DNA of 64,000 bases from Drosophila miranda (lineage: Eukaryota; Arthropoda; Insecta; Diptera; Drosophilidae). Below the pieces are notes generated by a model. The model was not told where the DNA came from. It searched no databases and saw only the letters and a program-made list of their open reading frames with translations. The translations under genes and the position numbers were made by a program. Position 1 is the stretch's first letter. Every line of letters starts with the position of its first letter. Location: contig NW_022881603.1 of assembly GCF_003369915.1 (NCBI RefSeq), positions 14,171,593-14,235,592 on the forward strand, in the 5' to 3' direction. Shown here one piece after another: positions 32,170 through 47,936 of the stretch.

Positions 32170-33152
32170 TTATTTTTTAAAACTTCTAATGTAGTTCTGG
32201 AATTTTGTTTGGGTGCTGATCAAGTCCTCCACCATCTTCTCCTGCCTAACGTCGTGCTCCTCCTTCTTTCTGTGGTGGTCCTTTTGTTGTTCGAGACGCT
32301 CCTGGGCGATCTCTGCCAGCCACAAAATGTCGGTCTTTTTCTTTTTCTTTGGCGGACGCCCAGACAAGGTGCTGGAGCTACAAGATCCGTCCAGGTCCAT
32401 CTCAATAATATCCGAAAAGTACTCATCAGGATCTGCAATGAACACCTTAAATGAAATATATTTTTTTAGCATTAAATTAATAAAACTTACTGTCGTTGTC
32501 AAATGTGCTCTGCTCCATGTTGTTTGCACTCAAGATGCCAAATCAGCGGCACATGCCGCAAGATCAGCATTATCGCTTATGCCAAGTCGGCTTACCGACT
32601 GTAGCTTTGTAGCTCTAAGTACATATATTTTGTAGCTTTGCATTCTTTGGCAATTAAATACTTTTGATTCAGCTTATGCCACAGCTTGCTGGTGGCTCCT
32701 AGTTTTAGTTCTGTTCTTATAACGAAAGCTAACGCTTGTTAATAAACCTTGCTCCGGCAACCAGCCGTAAACACTTTGAATTATTAATTCTATACCACTG
32801 TACCACAAGGCCAGTGATAAGAGAGACAGTTATCTCTCCAACATAATCTTCATAAAGGATTCTATACCACGGAACCCGCACGAGGACCACCGCATCAAGC
32901 AGCTAAGGCTACTTGGACATACGGACAACTTAATTTACACATGTGATTTTTTGCGTGGTCCGCGCAAATCTTCAATTTTCTCCTTCCATATGTCAATCAG
33001 CAGGCTCTCAAGCGCGGCACTCCATTTCACCCTGCCGACTGCTGTTGTTCTCTTGTTTGCTGCATTGTGTAATAATATTATATATTATAAACAATAAAAA
33101 ACAAATATATCTATTCAACGTACCACTGGAGGAGTTTTCTGGCACTAAATCC
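32170..33152 (-). pseudogene. Harbinger Myb/SANT-like accessory gene, right copy
   Basis: Mirror copy of the left-arm gene. On the minus strand, from about 33152, it encodes the first exon, the Myb-like helix region near 32940-33050, and the basic plus coiled-coil part at 32190-32430. It differs from the left copy at scattered positions. Confidence 0.5.
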
Positions 33153-33412
33153 ATTTTATTAATAAGTTTTTCGAAAATTTGGTCTGCTGTCCTTTCGAGC
33201 TGTTCTGTTGTTGTTTTTGTTTTTTGTTAATTTTGTCACAATCATTGTTTACGTTTTCGCAGTGAATACCATTTTTCCATTGTGAATGACAATTATTCAG
33301 AGTTGCATTTGAAAACCATCGGCTAACTATCGCATAGAAACGTGCGGTTTAGGAACATCCAAAATGGATGGTGGACTAACTGGGAAATTTTCGGAGCGGC
33401 AAAACCTTACGG
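32185..33412 (-). repeat. Right inverted arm of Harbinger element
   Basis: Reverse complement of 29181-30450, ending at CGGAGCGGCAAAACC. Confidence 0.85.
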
Positions 33413-33519
33413 ACCATCCCCGAAATGGATGGTGGATGGTCGTCAGTGTGAATAGCCTATTACGGACCATCCCCGAAATGGATGGTGTATGGTGGATGGT
33501 CGTCAGTGTGAATAGCCTA
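33407..33519 (+). repeat. Two tandem copies of the Harbinger terminal unit
   Basis: 33407-33459 (53 bp) and 33460-33519 (60 bp) both run from TTACGGACCATCCCCG to GTGAATAGCCTA. The second has a 7-bp expansion of its GGATGGTG motif. Reversed, the unit starts GGCTATTCACAC, like Harbinger termini. Confidence 0.8.
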
Positions 33520-34051
33520 TAACTTTAGCCAAAAACAGACCATTCACGCGTTTGGCGTTTTTTTGCGTTACTTTGTGGAAATGTTGAAAAATGGTTGACT
33601 CTTTTAATTGCCGAAGCAAGTGATTGTTTTAGTGCATTTTTGCGTGTATTAATGATGAACCATGCACAACTATACTTAAAACCTACAACTGAATGTATTT
33701 CAATGCATTGCTAATTTAATCCATGCGTTGAAACACACTGAAAGGTGGGTAACATCGCCATTGCAAATGTGTCCCGTCGTGCGTGTGGAAAAATACGATT
33801 GTAGAAAGACAGAATACAAAAGGGCCCGCTTCTAGACTTCTATACGTGTAATTTGAGTGAGCGTGTATTGGGGCAAAGCAACAACAAATTCATTGAAAAA
33901 GTCGCCAGATTGCTGAGCTGAGCCCGGTGATAATTAATCAAACGCGAAAGAAAATTTAAAAGCCGGCTGTACTAATCGAAGGATGCTTCTTTTCCTTTCC
34001 AGATAAGACTGCGCACAATAATCCGCACATAAAACTCACACAACAACAAAG
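33520..34051 (+). promoter_or_regulatory. Pcl upstream region with 5'UTR intron end
   Basis: A branch-like TACTAATC (33970-33977) and pyrimidine tract TCTTTTCCTTTCCAG end at 34002, so the start-codon exon probably begins at 34003 after a 5'UTR intron. The transcription start is not identified. Confidence 0.5.
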
Positions 34052-37000
34052 ATGAACAACAATTTTCACATGCAACATGAGCACACACCACAAAATGTTG
34101 CCCAGCCGTACTTGCAGCAGCAGCCGCCACTCACAGCTCCCACACCAGTTCCCACCCCAGCTCCAACCTACAGCTACTTGCCGCAGCAGCACCAGCATGT
34201 ACAGCAGCCCCAATGGATGACTTTTCAAATCCTGCCATCCACACAGGGAATCGCCCCTTGCGGACCTACCAATAGACCGAAACGATATTATGCAACCACA
34301 ACGCAGCTAACGCATCCCAGAACCATACAAATAAATAACAGCTATGGCCAGCAGAACCCTCCGAACAAGCAGCAGGCTGCCAGCTCATCCACTTCCAATT
34401 CCAACCCGTTTAATGCTAACAACATACGCATTATATCCACTGCTCCCAGTGTGTACAGTCGTAATAAATCATCACCCGTTCAATCCTACTATTTGACACC
34501 ACGCCAGGCTGGGGCACCCACGTCCACTAAGCAGCTGAATCAAGGCCTGGTGACTGGCAAACACCTCCCACCGCCACCCCGGGAGCAAGTGGTCCATTCG
34601 TCACACAACCAGCCGCATGCGGTCTATGACCGCATCAACATAAGCATAAACAATCACTATGCAGACGCCGCCAGTACCAACCTCACCACACCTCTTGGCA
34701 CGGCCCAGCAGCCTTCACCCATCATCCCAGCTATACAGCACAAGGCCCAGTCTATCCTGTCGCTCATTGACAGCAGTCCGGCCGATAGCAGCAGCAGTAG
34801 CAGCAGTTCCGTTTCCAGCAGCAGCTCTGGTGAAGGGACGACAGCTACTGTCGCTGTGATAGTCATAGATGAACCGGACTCCACCACAACGACACCTCAA
34901 ACGCCGCCAACCACACCGGAGACAATGAGTTCTCCCGGAAAGTCTTCGCCCTCGCCTCCACCACCACCCACACCCATACCCATACCCATACCGACGCTGC
35001 TTAAAGTGTCGAGCCAAATGAAGCCGAGCTTCAAGAGCACCGACTCAGCGCCGCCGACACCTCCAACGCCGTCGCCCCCCGCTATTAGCTACTCGCTACA
35101 GGAGGATGTATTCGTTAAGTGCGACGATGGAAGACTGTATTTGGGAACCATCGTTTGTAAAAAACCCGATCAGTTTCTAATCCGGTTCGATGACAAATCG
35201 GAACAGTGGCATGAGCTGGACAAGCTACGGAAGCTGGGCGCCGGCTCATCAGGTGGCGATGGAGGAGCCGGCAGTGGCTCGGATTATTCTAATGCCTCGG
35301 TTAGTGGACCCATGTGTGTGGCCTGCAAGCGCTTGGACCAACAGGATGTCGTTGAAATCTGCGAACGTTGCGGCCGGGGCTACCATCGTGGCTGTACCAC
35401 CGAAATAGCCCATGGCAGTGGAATTTGGAGTTGCAAGCGATGCGCGAAGCCCATGAAAATGCAACAGCCATTGAATTATGAAACAGCGAAGAAGCCTCCA
35501 GGGATTTGCCGTCAGTTGCCCTATCATGTGAGTAGATCATGCAGAGTACGGATTATTGCACAGAATTATTGATTATTATTGGTTCGTTTCTCAGGCGGAT
35601 AAACTCAGCTGGGATGAGAAGCATCGGGTTAACGAGGAGCAAATCTACTGCTACTGCGGCAAGCCAGGAAAATTCAATCACAACATGCTGCAGTGTTGCA
35701 AATGTCAGAACTGGTTCCACACTCAGTGCATGCAGAACTTTAAAGAAAAACTGCTGCGGGGCGACACGTAAGGAGAACGCTTTTCACTTTCGTTTCACTG
35801 AGAACCAGCATCTAATGGTAATTTAATTTTTTTTTTTTGCAGATTTTTTGTATTCTTCTGCACGGTGTGCAACGATGGCGTGGAATATGTGCGGCGCCTT
35901 CAAATCGACTGGGTGGATATGCTCCACATTGCGCTCTATAATCTGCGCAAGCATCATAATCAGAAGTATCATCATCTGCTAGACATCTTGCCATTCGTCC
36001 TCGAGCAGCGCCACAAGCTCCCCATAGCCGAGCAATGGAAGAGTCTGCCAGAGACGGCACTAATGGAACGCATCAAGCAAACGTTGAAGGATCACACAGG
36101 GAGGTTTGTGTGCGGACGTGAGTTCAAGCGGGATCCAAGCTTTTTTGCCCTGCGGCACAGTGGGCCACCCGTGACACCAAAAGTGTGGCTGCAACCGCAC
36201 GAGGAGGTCTGTGATGCGGTTCTGGTGAATAGGTTCAACATATTGCTAATGCCAGGGAAAGAGAGTGAGAGTGGGTCCAAAGATGTGTACGAGTTCCGGA
36301 CGGATGAGGAGGAGGCAGCCAATACCAGCGAAGATGAGATACCGATAAAGCAGATCATTGAGAAAGCGAAAAAGAAAGCCAACAAAACCCCTGAAGAGCA
36401 GGAGCTGCAGCAGAAGCACCTCGATAAACTGGACACACTCGACCTAGCCGATGATAATGCCAACGATGGTGACCATGGAAAGTTTCCAGCACCTATTCAA
36501 CCGCAACCAAACGCCAAGAGCAGCCGCAAGCGGAAGGCTTTCCACTTGTCTAAGCGCTACGACAGCAGACGAAACCACTGTGATCTTTCGTCCGATGAGA
36601 ATTCAAGCAGCAGTCGGGGCACCAGCTCCCTGGACCTCATTATACCGCCGCCAGTAAATTTTCGAGGCCGCAACAATCCGTTTCTTATGGCCACACCGAA
36701 AAAATCATCACAAGGGAAAAGCAGCCTAGCATTCGGGCTGGGAACGGGAACGGGCATTGGAGTCGATGGCGTCATCAACAGAATTTTTAAGCTAAAGGGA
36801 GGCGGAATGGATCAGCCGCGCGTCTTGCGCACCATAAAGCGAAGACTGAGTGCCAAAGATATAACCATAGGCCCCAACCAGGAGGTGCGCAAGCGTTGGA
36901 ATCGCCGCATGACAACCGTCGAGGTAAGAGCCCAGAACGATTGAAATCTGATCTACTTGAATCATACAAATTTGTTGTTTTTTTGTATATAGATTATCAA

Positions 37001-37373
37001 TACGACGACCATCAATCCTTTATCCAGCCCATACTTTCCCCTATATGCCAAAGATTCGCTGCCGCCGACAGAAAAGCCTACGCATGGCCGTCTACTGCGC
37101 CAACGGCCGCAAAAGTCCGCTCGCAGCTCTCCCATCGAGAGTCGCAGAAATTCCAACAGCTCGACGGCAACCAGTGGAAGCAGCAGTGCTGGCAATGGAC
37201 ATTCGATACTGGATCTAAAGAAGTCTGTGAACAAGTACTTTGGTGGCGCCATGAATCGCATTGATGCCGGTGAACCGTTTGCCATCCGAGCCAAACGCCG
37301 CACGGGAAATGGTCAGGTTCAGTACCTTGTGGAATGGGGTGGAGATGCAGCGACAACGACAAATGGAGTCTAA
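34052..37373 (+). CDS. Pcl: Polycomblike, PRC2-associated PHD/Tudor protein
   Basis: Four exons: 34052-35527, 35595-35767, 35843-36923, 36993-37373; 3111 nt, 1036 residues. The N-terminal ~345 residues are Gln/Pro/Ser-rich and disordered. A Tudor domain follows (about 349-395, FVKCDDGRLYLGTIV). PHD1 is at about 422-463 (CVACKRLDQQDVVEICERCG) and PHD2 at about 509-558 (YCYCGKPGKF, CCKCQNWFHTQC). An extended winged helix follows (VEYVRRLQIDWVDMLHIALY). A C-terminal EZ-interacting, chromo-like motif (about 1005-1030, RTGNGQVQYLVEWGG) ends it. The protein joins PRC2 and promotes H3K27 trimethylation at Polycomb targets. Order and length fit the fly protein and no breaks are seen. Confidence 0.95.
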
Positions 37374-38400
37374 ACCTATTGGCATTTTATTTAGATCCAT
37401 TCTAGACTATAATCATTATCATTTTTTTATGTTTATATTTTTTTAGTTTTTTAAGACGAGAATGTTTACTGCTAGCTTTTGGCTTTTTTCATTATTTTTC
37501 ATTATTCATTATTTTTGTTACTGTTTAAAGTTGATTACCGATCCACTGCCAAAATAGCTAAAGAATGTTTAAAATATTGGATCAGCATTCAAAACGATGC
37601 AATGTTAAAGCGAAAAATGCAAAACACGCAACTGAATACAGGTTTTTATTGTGCAATGGCAGTTAATTGTTGCAACAAGAAAAATATGAATTAACCACAA
37701 AATTGTCGCAGTATTAGAAGATTTAACTGGAAGCTAATCTAAAATTCTTTGCTGAAAGAGAACGTATTAAATTAGAATTCAATTAGAATTCGATTCAGTT
37801 TAGCCCGTGTATATTTTCGAAAAATATATGTTGGAAGGAAACGGAAACCACGCTCACAAATCATGTTATGCATACAAAAAATACTTGAGGTATACCATAC
37901 AAAATTAAACAAATTTAGTAATAATATAATTACCTAATAAATCTATCCATACACTAGACGAAACTTCATGACTAAGGAATACATACATACCCATAAGGTT
38001 TAAGTATTAAAAGCTACACGAAATCAAAATCGAGTAGAACGCAAACTAAATCTCATGCATTTGCGCATTGCAGACTTATATTATTATTAGAATAAAATGG
38101 AACAAAATATGAAAATTTGTAAAGTATATAGTGCCCAAATAAATGTTTCGAAGAGCATGCTTTCTTGTTCATCATCCTTCCGTTTTTAGAACCACCCCAA
38201 TAGGCCATATTTTGACACTTTAGTTGACGTCGTGTCAATTTTGGCTAGGAGACTTCATTAGGTACTCGTATCCCAACAGGATAGCACGGAGCGTAGCTGC
38301 CAAGGAATAACATAAAAAACATATTGCCGGAAAAACTACAACAAAATATTCATTTATGAATTCGTTCGGTGACGTTTTATTAGATTTTTGTTAATTTCTT
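37374..38400. other. Pcl 3'UTR and intergenic region before pAbp
   Basis: A/T-rich. Polyadenylation-like AATAAA copies occur near 37936 and 38090. No coding signal found. Confidence 0.5.
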
Positions 38401-38401
38401 A

Positions 38402-38491
38402 TATAAAAGGCAATCAAAAAAAAAAAAAAAAAATTCAATAACGAAAACTCTGTCGAAGTGAAGTGTTAATTTCCCGTTACCGCTGAATTAG
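38402..38491 (+). promoter_or_regulatory. Candidate pAbp core promoter and first 5'UTR exon
   Basis: TATAAAAG at 38402-38409 is followed by an uninterrupted run of 18 A (38416-38433) and a possible initiator TTCAATA near 38434-38440. A strong donor, G/GTAAGT, lies at 38491/38492. This fits a short noncoding first exon joined to the acceptor at 39897. The transcription start is inferred. Confidence 0.5.
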
Positions 38492-39277
38492 GTAAGTTTT
38501 GAACAAAGAGTACACCAATAAGTTAAGACAACGTCAAATACGCATACAAATTTAAGCTAAGTGGAAGTCTTTGAGGGAATTCGGTTAAGCCACCAAGCTT
38601 CTTTAAATTAAATTTATATTTCGTAGCAAACGGCGCGGCCGCCGTGAAAACTTATTGAAGTAAAGATAAATCAAAGTGAGCATGCGCACATAGTCCGAGA
38701 AACATTTTTTATTCGTCATTCTGCTACATGGCAACTACACAAAAGTGACGGCTATAAACCCGTCAAATGTCTGAAACATTTGTTGGTCATGTCGGTTGAT
38801 TTTATTGTCTCAATCGGTCTGCGTTTTAATGAATTCGTATTCGGGGAGGTCTGAGACGCCCCAAGCGGCATTTCAACGTGCAATTTTGCAACGAAGGACA
38901 TTTTTTTTTAGCCCTGGTTCCTATTGCACCAGCCCTACGTCAGCTACGCAACTTAGAGATGAGCCGGAGACACCGATGTTTCTGAAGTTTTTTAAAATTC
39001 ATTTTTTGGCGCCAACTAAATATAGGGATGCGATTGTGGATATATCTGATCTAAACTAACGTGAAACCGTGAAAAAATAGTATCTGCTTGCTCCAAAAGT
39101 AGTACGGATTATGTACCCCACAAAAATATCCACATACTCAGTCCAGTAAACTATCGCATCGCCACCACACATATTATCCACACACAATATGTATCGATGA
39201 ACTGTCGAGTCGTCAGAGTCCGTTTACGTGAGCGGTCGTGGATTCGCTTGTAGCACACGGCTTATCACATATTTTTT

Positions 39278-39352
39278 GTGAAGAAAAAAACCTTAAAAAA
39301 CAAAAAAAAAATTAAAAACATAAAAATTAACAAAAAAAATTGTAAAAAGTAG
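39278..39352 (+). promoter_or_regulatory. A-rich tract, possible pAbp autoregulatory element
   Basis: Contains several runs of 5-10 A separated by few bases, upstream of the pAbp start codon. In mammals an oligo(A) tract in the PABPC1 5'UTR binds PABP and represses its own translation. Whether this tract is in a mature pAbp transcript is not shown by sequence alone. Confidence 0.4.
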
Positions 39353-39901
39353 CAAAAAATTCGAGCAAGTGTTTAAGCGTAAGTAGCAGAAATGAAGACG
39401 ACGGAAAACGGGTGAAGCAGGGGCACAGAGAATGCGGAATTTTGTTGTGAAATGTGGCTCGATGAACGTCGACGCAAGATGGCGATGTGAAAACGTGATT
39501 TTTTGCTCTGAAAAGCATGAAAGGGCCCAGCCCCGTGGTGACGTTCGAATATTTCGCTGAAATTTAAGCTAAATCTAATATTTTCGACTAGGCAAAACGT
39601 GTCTAATTGTGTGCTTGTGCGTTTGTGTGTGTGGAAATTTTTCTACGCGAGTGTCTGCGTTGGTGCGAGAGACGAAGAGGGCCAGCAAACAACAATGTCG
39701 ACCCGTTCGACTGTCACATGCGTCAGAGTTGCCACACATACACACAGACAGAAAGACGAACCGAAAAGCAAAAGCCACGCCGCTTTTTTTTTCTTTCTAT
39801 TTCTCTGCCTGCCTTGCCGAATCCATCCGGTTCGAACATAAAGAAAAAAAACCAGAAATATATATGTGAAACGTAAAATAATTTATTTAAATTACAGGTA
39901 G

Positions 39902-43759
<3,858 letters not shown>

Positions 43760-45195
43760 GCTCGAACACCAAAAAGCGGATGAAAATTTTACACAGAACA
43801 CTCGACACCCAAAAAAGTATGTATTTCCGCATTTGAAAGCCTTGGGCCGTGGTTTATAATGTTCACTTCATTCTCTTGCAGTTTTCCTCTTTACTTTCAA
43901 TTCATTAACAGCAACAATTCGCATTCAATAATTCTCGTGCAAAGAATGCACGGCTTCCAAGGACAAAAAATGAACACACAGAACAACTTATGGGTTGGCA
44001 CGTCGCAAAGAGCTACAGCCTTTTTTCTCAATCCCAGAAACCACTTAAAAGAATCATTTAATTTCGAACGCATTTACGCAAGTACACGAAGAAAAAGGAA
44101 GAAAAGCAAGAAACACGTATTCCGCAAATCGATTTGAATATCCCCAAAATCAATTTTTGCAATTTTATAGAACAACAAAGAAGAAAAGAGAACAAAAGGC
44201 GAATTGAACATTTATTTTTTGGCATTGCTTAAATTGTTTCAATTTTATTCTGTATATGCGTAAATAAATAAATGAAAAATAAACACAATTCAAGCAAAAA
44301 GATTGTGGCAAGATACGTGTGAAAATTCAGACCAGTTTCTAGCTTTTTCAAAACCTTTTTTTGTCGTACACTTTTTCGTCAACACTTCAACAACAAAAAC
44401 AACACGAAAGCGAAATGTAATTTTTTCTTTATTTCCCACTCAAAAATCAAAACTTTAAAAAAGCTTTGTGTTTAGAAAAAGCGAAAGAAGCAAAGCAAAA
44501 GACCCACACACACTTTTAAAAAAGTAAAGAAAAACAACACAAAAAAATTGCAAAAAATGTTAAAATAAAAAACGAAAAAATGTGAAAGAAAACTGCGAGC
44601 AGAACAGAACAGAAATGTAAAGAAAGAAGCGAAGAAAAGGGAAAAACGCAAGCCGCAAGAATATGAGAGACAAGTTTTTGCTACTTTGAAAAAGATAGAA
44701 AAATACAAATACCAACAGCAGAGAAGAGAGAACATATGTTGAAAAATGAACGCGACACGTATAAAATAAGTGGAAAAACCAACAAAAAAAATTGCAAAAC
44801 TATGTAAAAGCACAAAAAAAAGAAAATTTATATACACACATACACAAACCAACACAACCAACACAGACACAAACACACATATTAAAACAAAACATATACG
44901 GAAACAAAAACAAAGAAAAATAAAGAAAATCGCTAAAGCGCAACCCCCGTACGGAGGGAGAGCATACTGATGGGGATGAAAGAGACTACAAGTAGAAGTA
45001 GAGGCAAAATAAATCCATTGCAAGCCGGATTTTGTGTTTATCCGAGAAAAGGGGACCCCCCCACCCACACCACACACCTTTATTACAATTTGCAAAAAAT
45101 ATTTAACGAACGAAAACGGGCCAGGCGATCGCCAAGGTCCCTAATTGCGGTCAGACTTCTGGTATAGCGAGAAAAAAGATTATTGAATATAAATA
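43760..45195 (+). other. pAbp 3'UTR and A-rich downstream sequence
   Basis: Very A-rich on the plus strand. AATAAA motifs cluster near 44261-44283 and again near 45187-45196, offering proximal and distal polyadenylation choices. No further gene. Confidence 0.5.
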
Positions 45196-46162
45196 AATAC
45201 TGTTTTTACACCATTCATACGATATATTAATGCAAACAGATAGGTCACCACGCCTCCAAGTGTCTGTCGGGGATGTGAAATTCATATTTTTTTATTAAAC
45301 AAACTAAAAACAAAAAATCTTTGAAAAAATTGCAAAATACAAAAAACATTTATACGCAATAAATGCAAAATATTTAAAAAACGCAAACAACAAAACCAAG
45401 AACAAGAAAGGAAAACAAACTATAAAAAAAACCCAAAAATCCGAACTGGAGGATATTTCAGTGATTTGCTGAAGATTGGAGTTATCCAAATTGCGAGATG
45501 GAACTCTTACTTTTCAGAAAAGAAAAGCAAACCACACAATTATATATATAGCAGATATATATGTATTCAAGCGATATAAACCACAATTTGTTTAATTCAG
45601 AAAATAGAATTGTTAAAATTTGAAGCAATCTCAGAAAAATGTAATAGTCGCCAGAGAGCAAAATTCAGTAAAGAGAAAAACCTTTGTACACCCAAATTTA
45701 ATTACAATAAAATTCCACTTCGGCATGTTTGCTTTTTTGGGGAATGGGAATAACAAATGTGGGCTGAAAACATATACATATGTATGTATGTATGTATATT
45801 TATATACTAAATTTTAGTCAGCCCACAAATTGGTCCAGTCCAGCTGGCCATTATGTAATTGGAGATTGTCAAACATATTGGGGGAATATCACATTACGAT
45901 AGGCAAATAAACTTTTTATTTATTGAACTAACATCGAAACATTTTAAAGCAGGATGTGGTAAGTACATACAAACAAGAGTATAAAATGTGAGAGCTTTGG
46001 GATCTTAAGAGTGGAGATTTACATTGAATAAATAGCTAATAAATGAATAAACATTTGGCTTAGTGCAAAAGGAGGAAGAACCACCATTGGTTATAGTTGT
46101 TCATCACGCCTAGGGCAGACTCCCGTCAGAATTCGTCAGTCGGTGAGGTGAGCTTGGTTTGA
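45196..46162. other. Intergenic between pAbp and EMRE 3' ends
   Basis: A/T-rich with a (TATG)n-like microsatellite at about 45778-45796. The right part should contain the EMRE 3'UTR. Nothing else found. Confidence 0.5.
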
Positions 46163-46441
46163 TTAGTCCTCATCGTCGTCGTCATCGGAGGGCACAAACA
46201 GATCGTTCTCCTCCAAAAAGTTGGCCACATTCTTGCTTATAGTGGCGCCAATGAAGAGTCCTGGTATAACGGCACAAAAGGGCATCTCGTCGGGCTTTGG
46301 CTTGAGGGCCCCACTGCGGAAATACACACCCGACATGTGGCGACGCTGGATGATGCTGTTGCTAGGATTGCCTGCAGCTTTGCGGGCAACCTGCTTTGCA
46401 GCCTGGAGTGGAAATGTCAAGCGCAACACAATCATCTTCAA
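46163..46441 (-). CDS. EMRE: EMRE, essential regulator of the mitochondrial calcium uniporter
   Basis: A single-exon, 92-residue protein. The N-terminal ~35 residues are basic and Ser/Arg-rich with no acidic residue, a mitochondrial targeting sequence (ending near IIQRRHMSGVYF). One inner-membrane helix follows at about 53-73 (FCAVIPGLFIGATISKNVANF), containing the GxxxS-type face conserved in EMRE. A C-terminal acidic tail (FVPSDDDDDED) faces the intermembrane space. EMRE links the MCU pore to the MICU gatekeepers, and uniporter current depends on it in animals. Length and order match the family. It is convergent with pAbp. Confidence 0.93.
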   Translation of the reverse strand: MKMIVLRLTFPLQAAKQVARKAAGNPSNSIIQRRHMSGVYFRSGALKPKPDEMPFCAVIPGLFIGATISKNVANFLEENDLFVPSDDDDDED

Positions 46442-46744
46442 TCCGTTCTTATTGTGCGTTAAGCGTGTGCGTTGTGCGTGTAGACTTTTTATATTATTAA
46501 ATTAAATTGTCTCCCAAATTTTCCTTTTTGCAGATGATAAGTCAAACAGCTGTTCCAGCGATGAGTAGTGTTCAAAAATGCACAGTGAAACCCCATTGCA
46601 CAGCACTGACTTGGCGCGCTTTTTAAATGTATCTTAACTTTTGTTAAATAGTTAAAAATGATAAAGCACAAAACCAAATCTCATGCTTTGCGCAAGAGGA
46701 CTTAAAAATATTCACAAATATTCCCTCCCAACTGTATAGGTAGG
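46442..46744. other. EMRE upstream region
   Basis: Should contain the EMRE promoter and 5'UTR; no recognisable element. The LINE fragment begins at its right edge. Confidence 0.4.
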
Positions 46745-47280
46745 GTGTGTTCGATGAGTGCTTTCAGGCTTCAGCAGGGATTGCTTCCTAGTATGATCAT
46801 AGGACACAGTAATATTATGCTGGAAAGAGCTTTTTACTTTTGTTCAGTAGACCGGCATGCATGCCAAATTTCATCGAATAAATCAATGAAGACTGCAAGG
46901 CAGTATTCTATATCATTAAAGGCCTGTAGGATGTGCTTTGCCAATCTGTGGACCAGCTCCACGGTCCCGTATCTCTCCCGAATGGTGATCCGGCTAGTAT
47001 CGGCATTATTTATAATATCACCAAGTCGATTGACAATAAGCCTCTCTGACACCTTAGATAAGGAAGAACTGCAGACTTATTAGCCGATACGACTCAGGGT
47101 CATCTTCACGTTCTCCAGGCTTATGGCTTAACATCGTAGATTTACGGTATGTAACCGGATAGGAACCTGTCCATTTGAGCCAACTTCTGCTCAAGGAACT
47201 TGCTTTGCAGTTCCCTCCATACCCTTATTTCGTAGTGGCTTAGCGGTATGGTTCCATAGAATTCTGTCCCAGGGGTCCCA
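46745..47280 (-). pseudogene. Jockey-clade LINE reverse transcriptase fragment
   Basis: On the minus strand 47052-46834 encodes SERLIVNRLGDIINN, followed by RERYGTVELVHRLAKHI and AVFIDLFDEIWH, the conserved RT block around the first catalytic Asp of non-LTR elements (GFR--GT--Q--R ... FLD--AFD-VWH). No complete ends are seen and it is a relic. It lies between EMRE and the errantivirus array. Confidence 0.65.
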
Positions 47281-47348
47281 ACACAAATAAAACAATTGTT
47301 ATTTGGGTTGCACATTTACAGCTTTTAAATTTGTGGGTGTATACATAT

Positions 47349-47909
47349 AGTTAAATATCCGCAACTCGAAATTTAGTTTTTAAAAAAGATTTTATTTTTA
47401 GTACTTAATTTCTTTATGTCACAAGATTGGTTGAATTCCCCGACTTAACTTTACGTCTGCTTGTCTCAAGCGGAACTGATCTCTCTGCTGCTGGCTAGTT
47501 TCCATGAGCCCTTCTCTTGGAACTCCCGACTCTGGCTTCGGGCGTTGCTTTCCTCGGCTGGATCGATATTTGGGGATGCGTCGGCTTTGATGAAAGGCAT
47601 CCACTGCTGGCGGTCGGTGTTGCATTACATGACGGAGCTAGGAATGTGATACTCCTTGGTTTTATGTCTAGCTTTGATTGGTCCTCATGAGTGGCGTGTT
47701 TCTAAAGAATCGATTTCTCGAGAGTGGCGTGATTCTAATGTTGATGAAACAATGTGGTCCATTGTTTATATTATGGGGGGCCCTAGCTTGGAGTATGGGA
47801 AGAAACAGTTATTGATTCTTGAGTGGGGTCCTGTTACTTGTGTGGATGGGGTGGATGAATTGTACATAAACATAATGTGTATGGGATGTGGGGAATTATG
47901 GATGTCACT
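47349..47909 (-). repeat. Errantivirus LTR 1 (terminal)
   Basis: 561 bp. Compared with LTR 2 it lacks about 29 bp near 47560 (just before GGATCGATATTTGGGG). The outer flank ends in ATAT (47345-47348), possibly the target copy; the other end of the array is outside the window. Confidence 0.88.
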
Positions 47910-47936
47910 CCCCCAACGTTTGTTATTAGCCTGTCC

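Larger units (their letters stand above)
29181..33519 (+). mobile_element. PIF/Harbinger transposon with kilobase-long inverted arms, rearranged
   Basis: A left arm (29181 to about 30450) and right arm (about 32185 to 33412) are inverted copies of each other over some 1.2 kb, apart from small indels. A PIF/Harbinger transposase lies between them. Each arm also carries the accessory Myb-like gene. The right end extends into two tandem copies of a terminal unit ending GTGTGAATAGCC; the left end stops earlier, so its terminus is lost. The central part holds extra inverted pieces of the transposase gene. Transposase and accessory copies carry breaks, so the element looks inactive. Confidence 0.82.

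Noticed and set aside
34657..35017. Minus-strand ORFs opposite the Pcl N terminus
   Set aside because: Antisense of Ser/Pro/Thr repeats in a real exon.
44472..45095. 207-residue Phe/Leu-rich minus-strand ORF
   Set aside because: It is the antisense of the A-rich pAbp 3' region; composition alone makes it hydrophobic.
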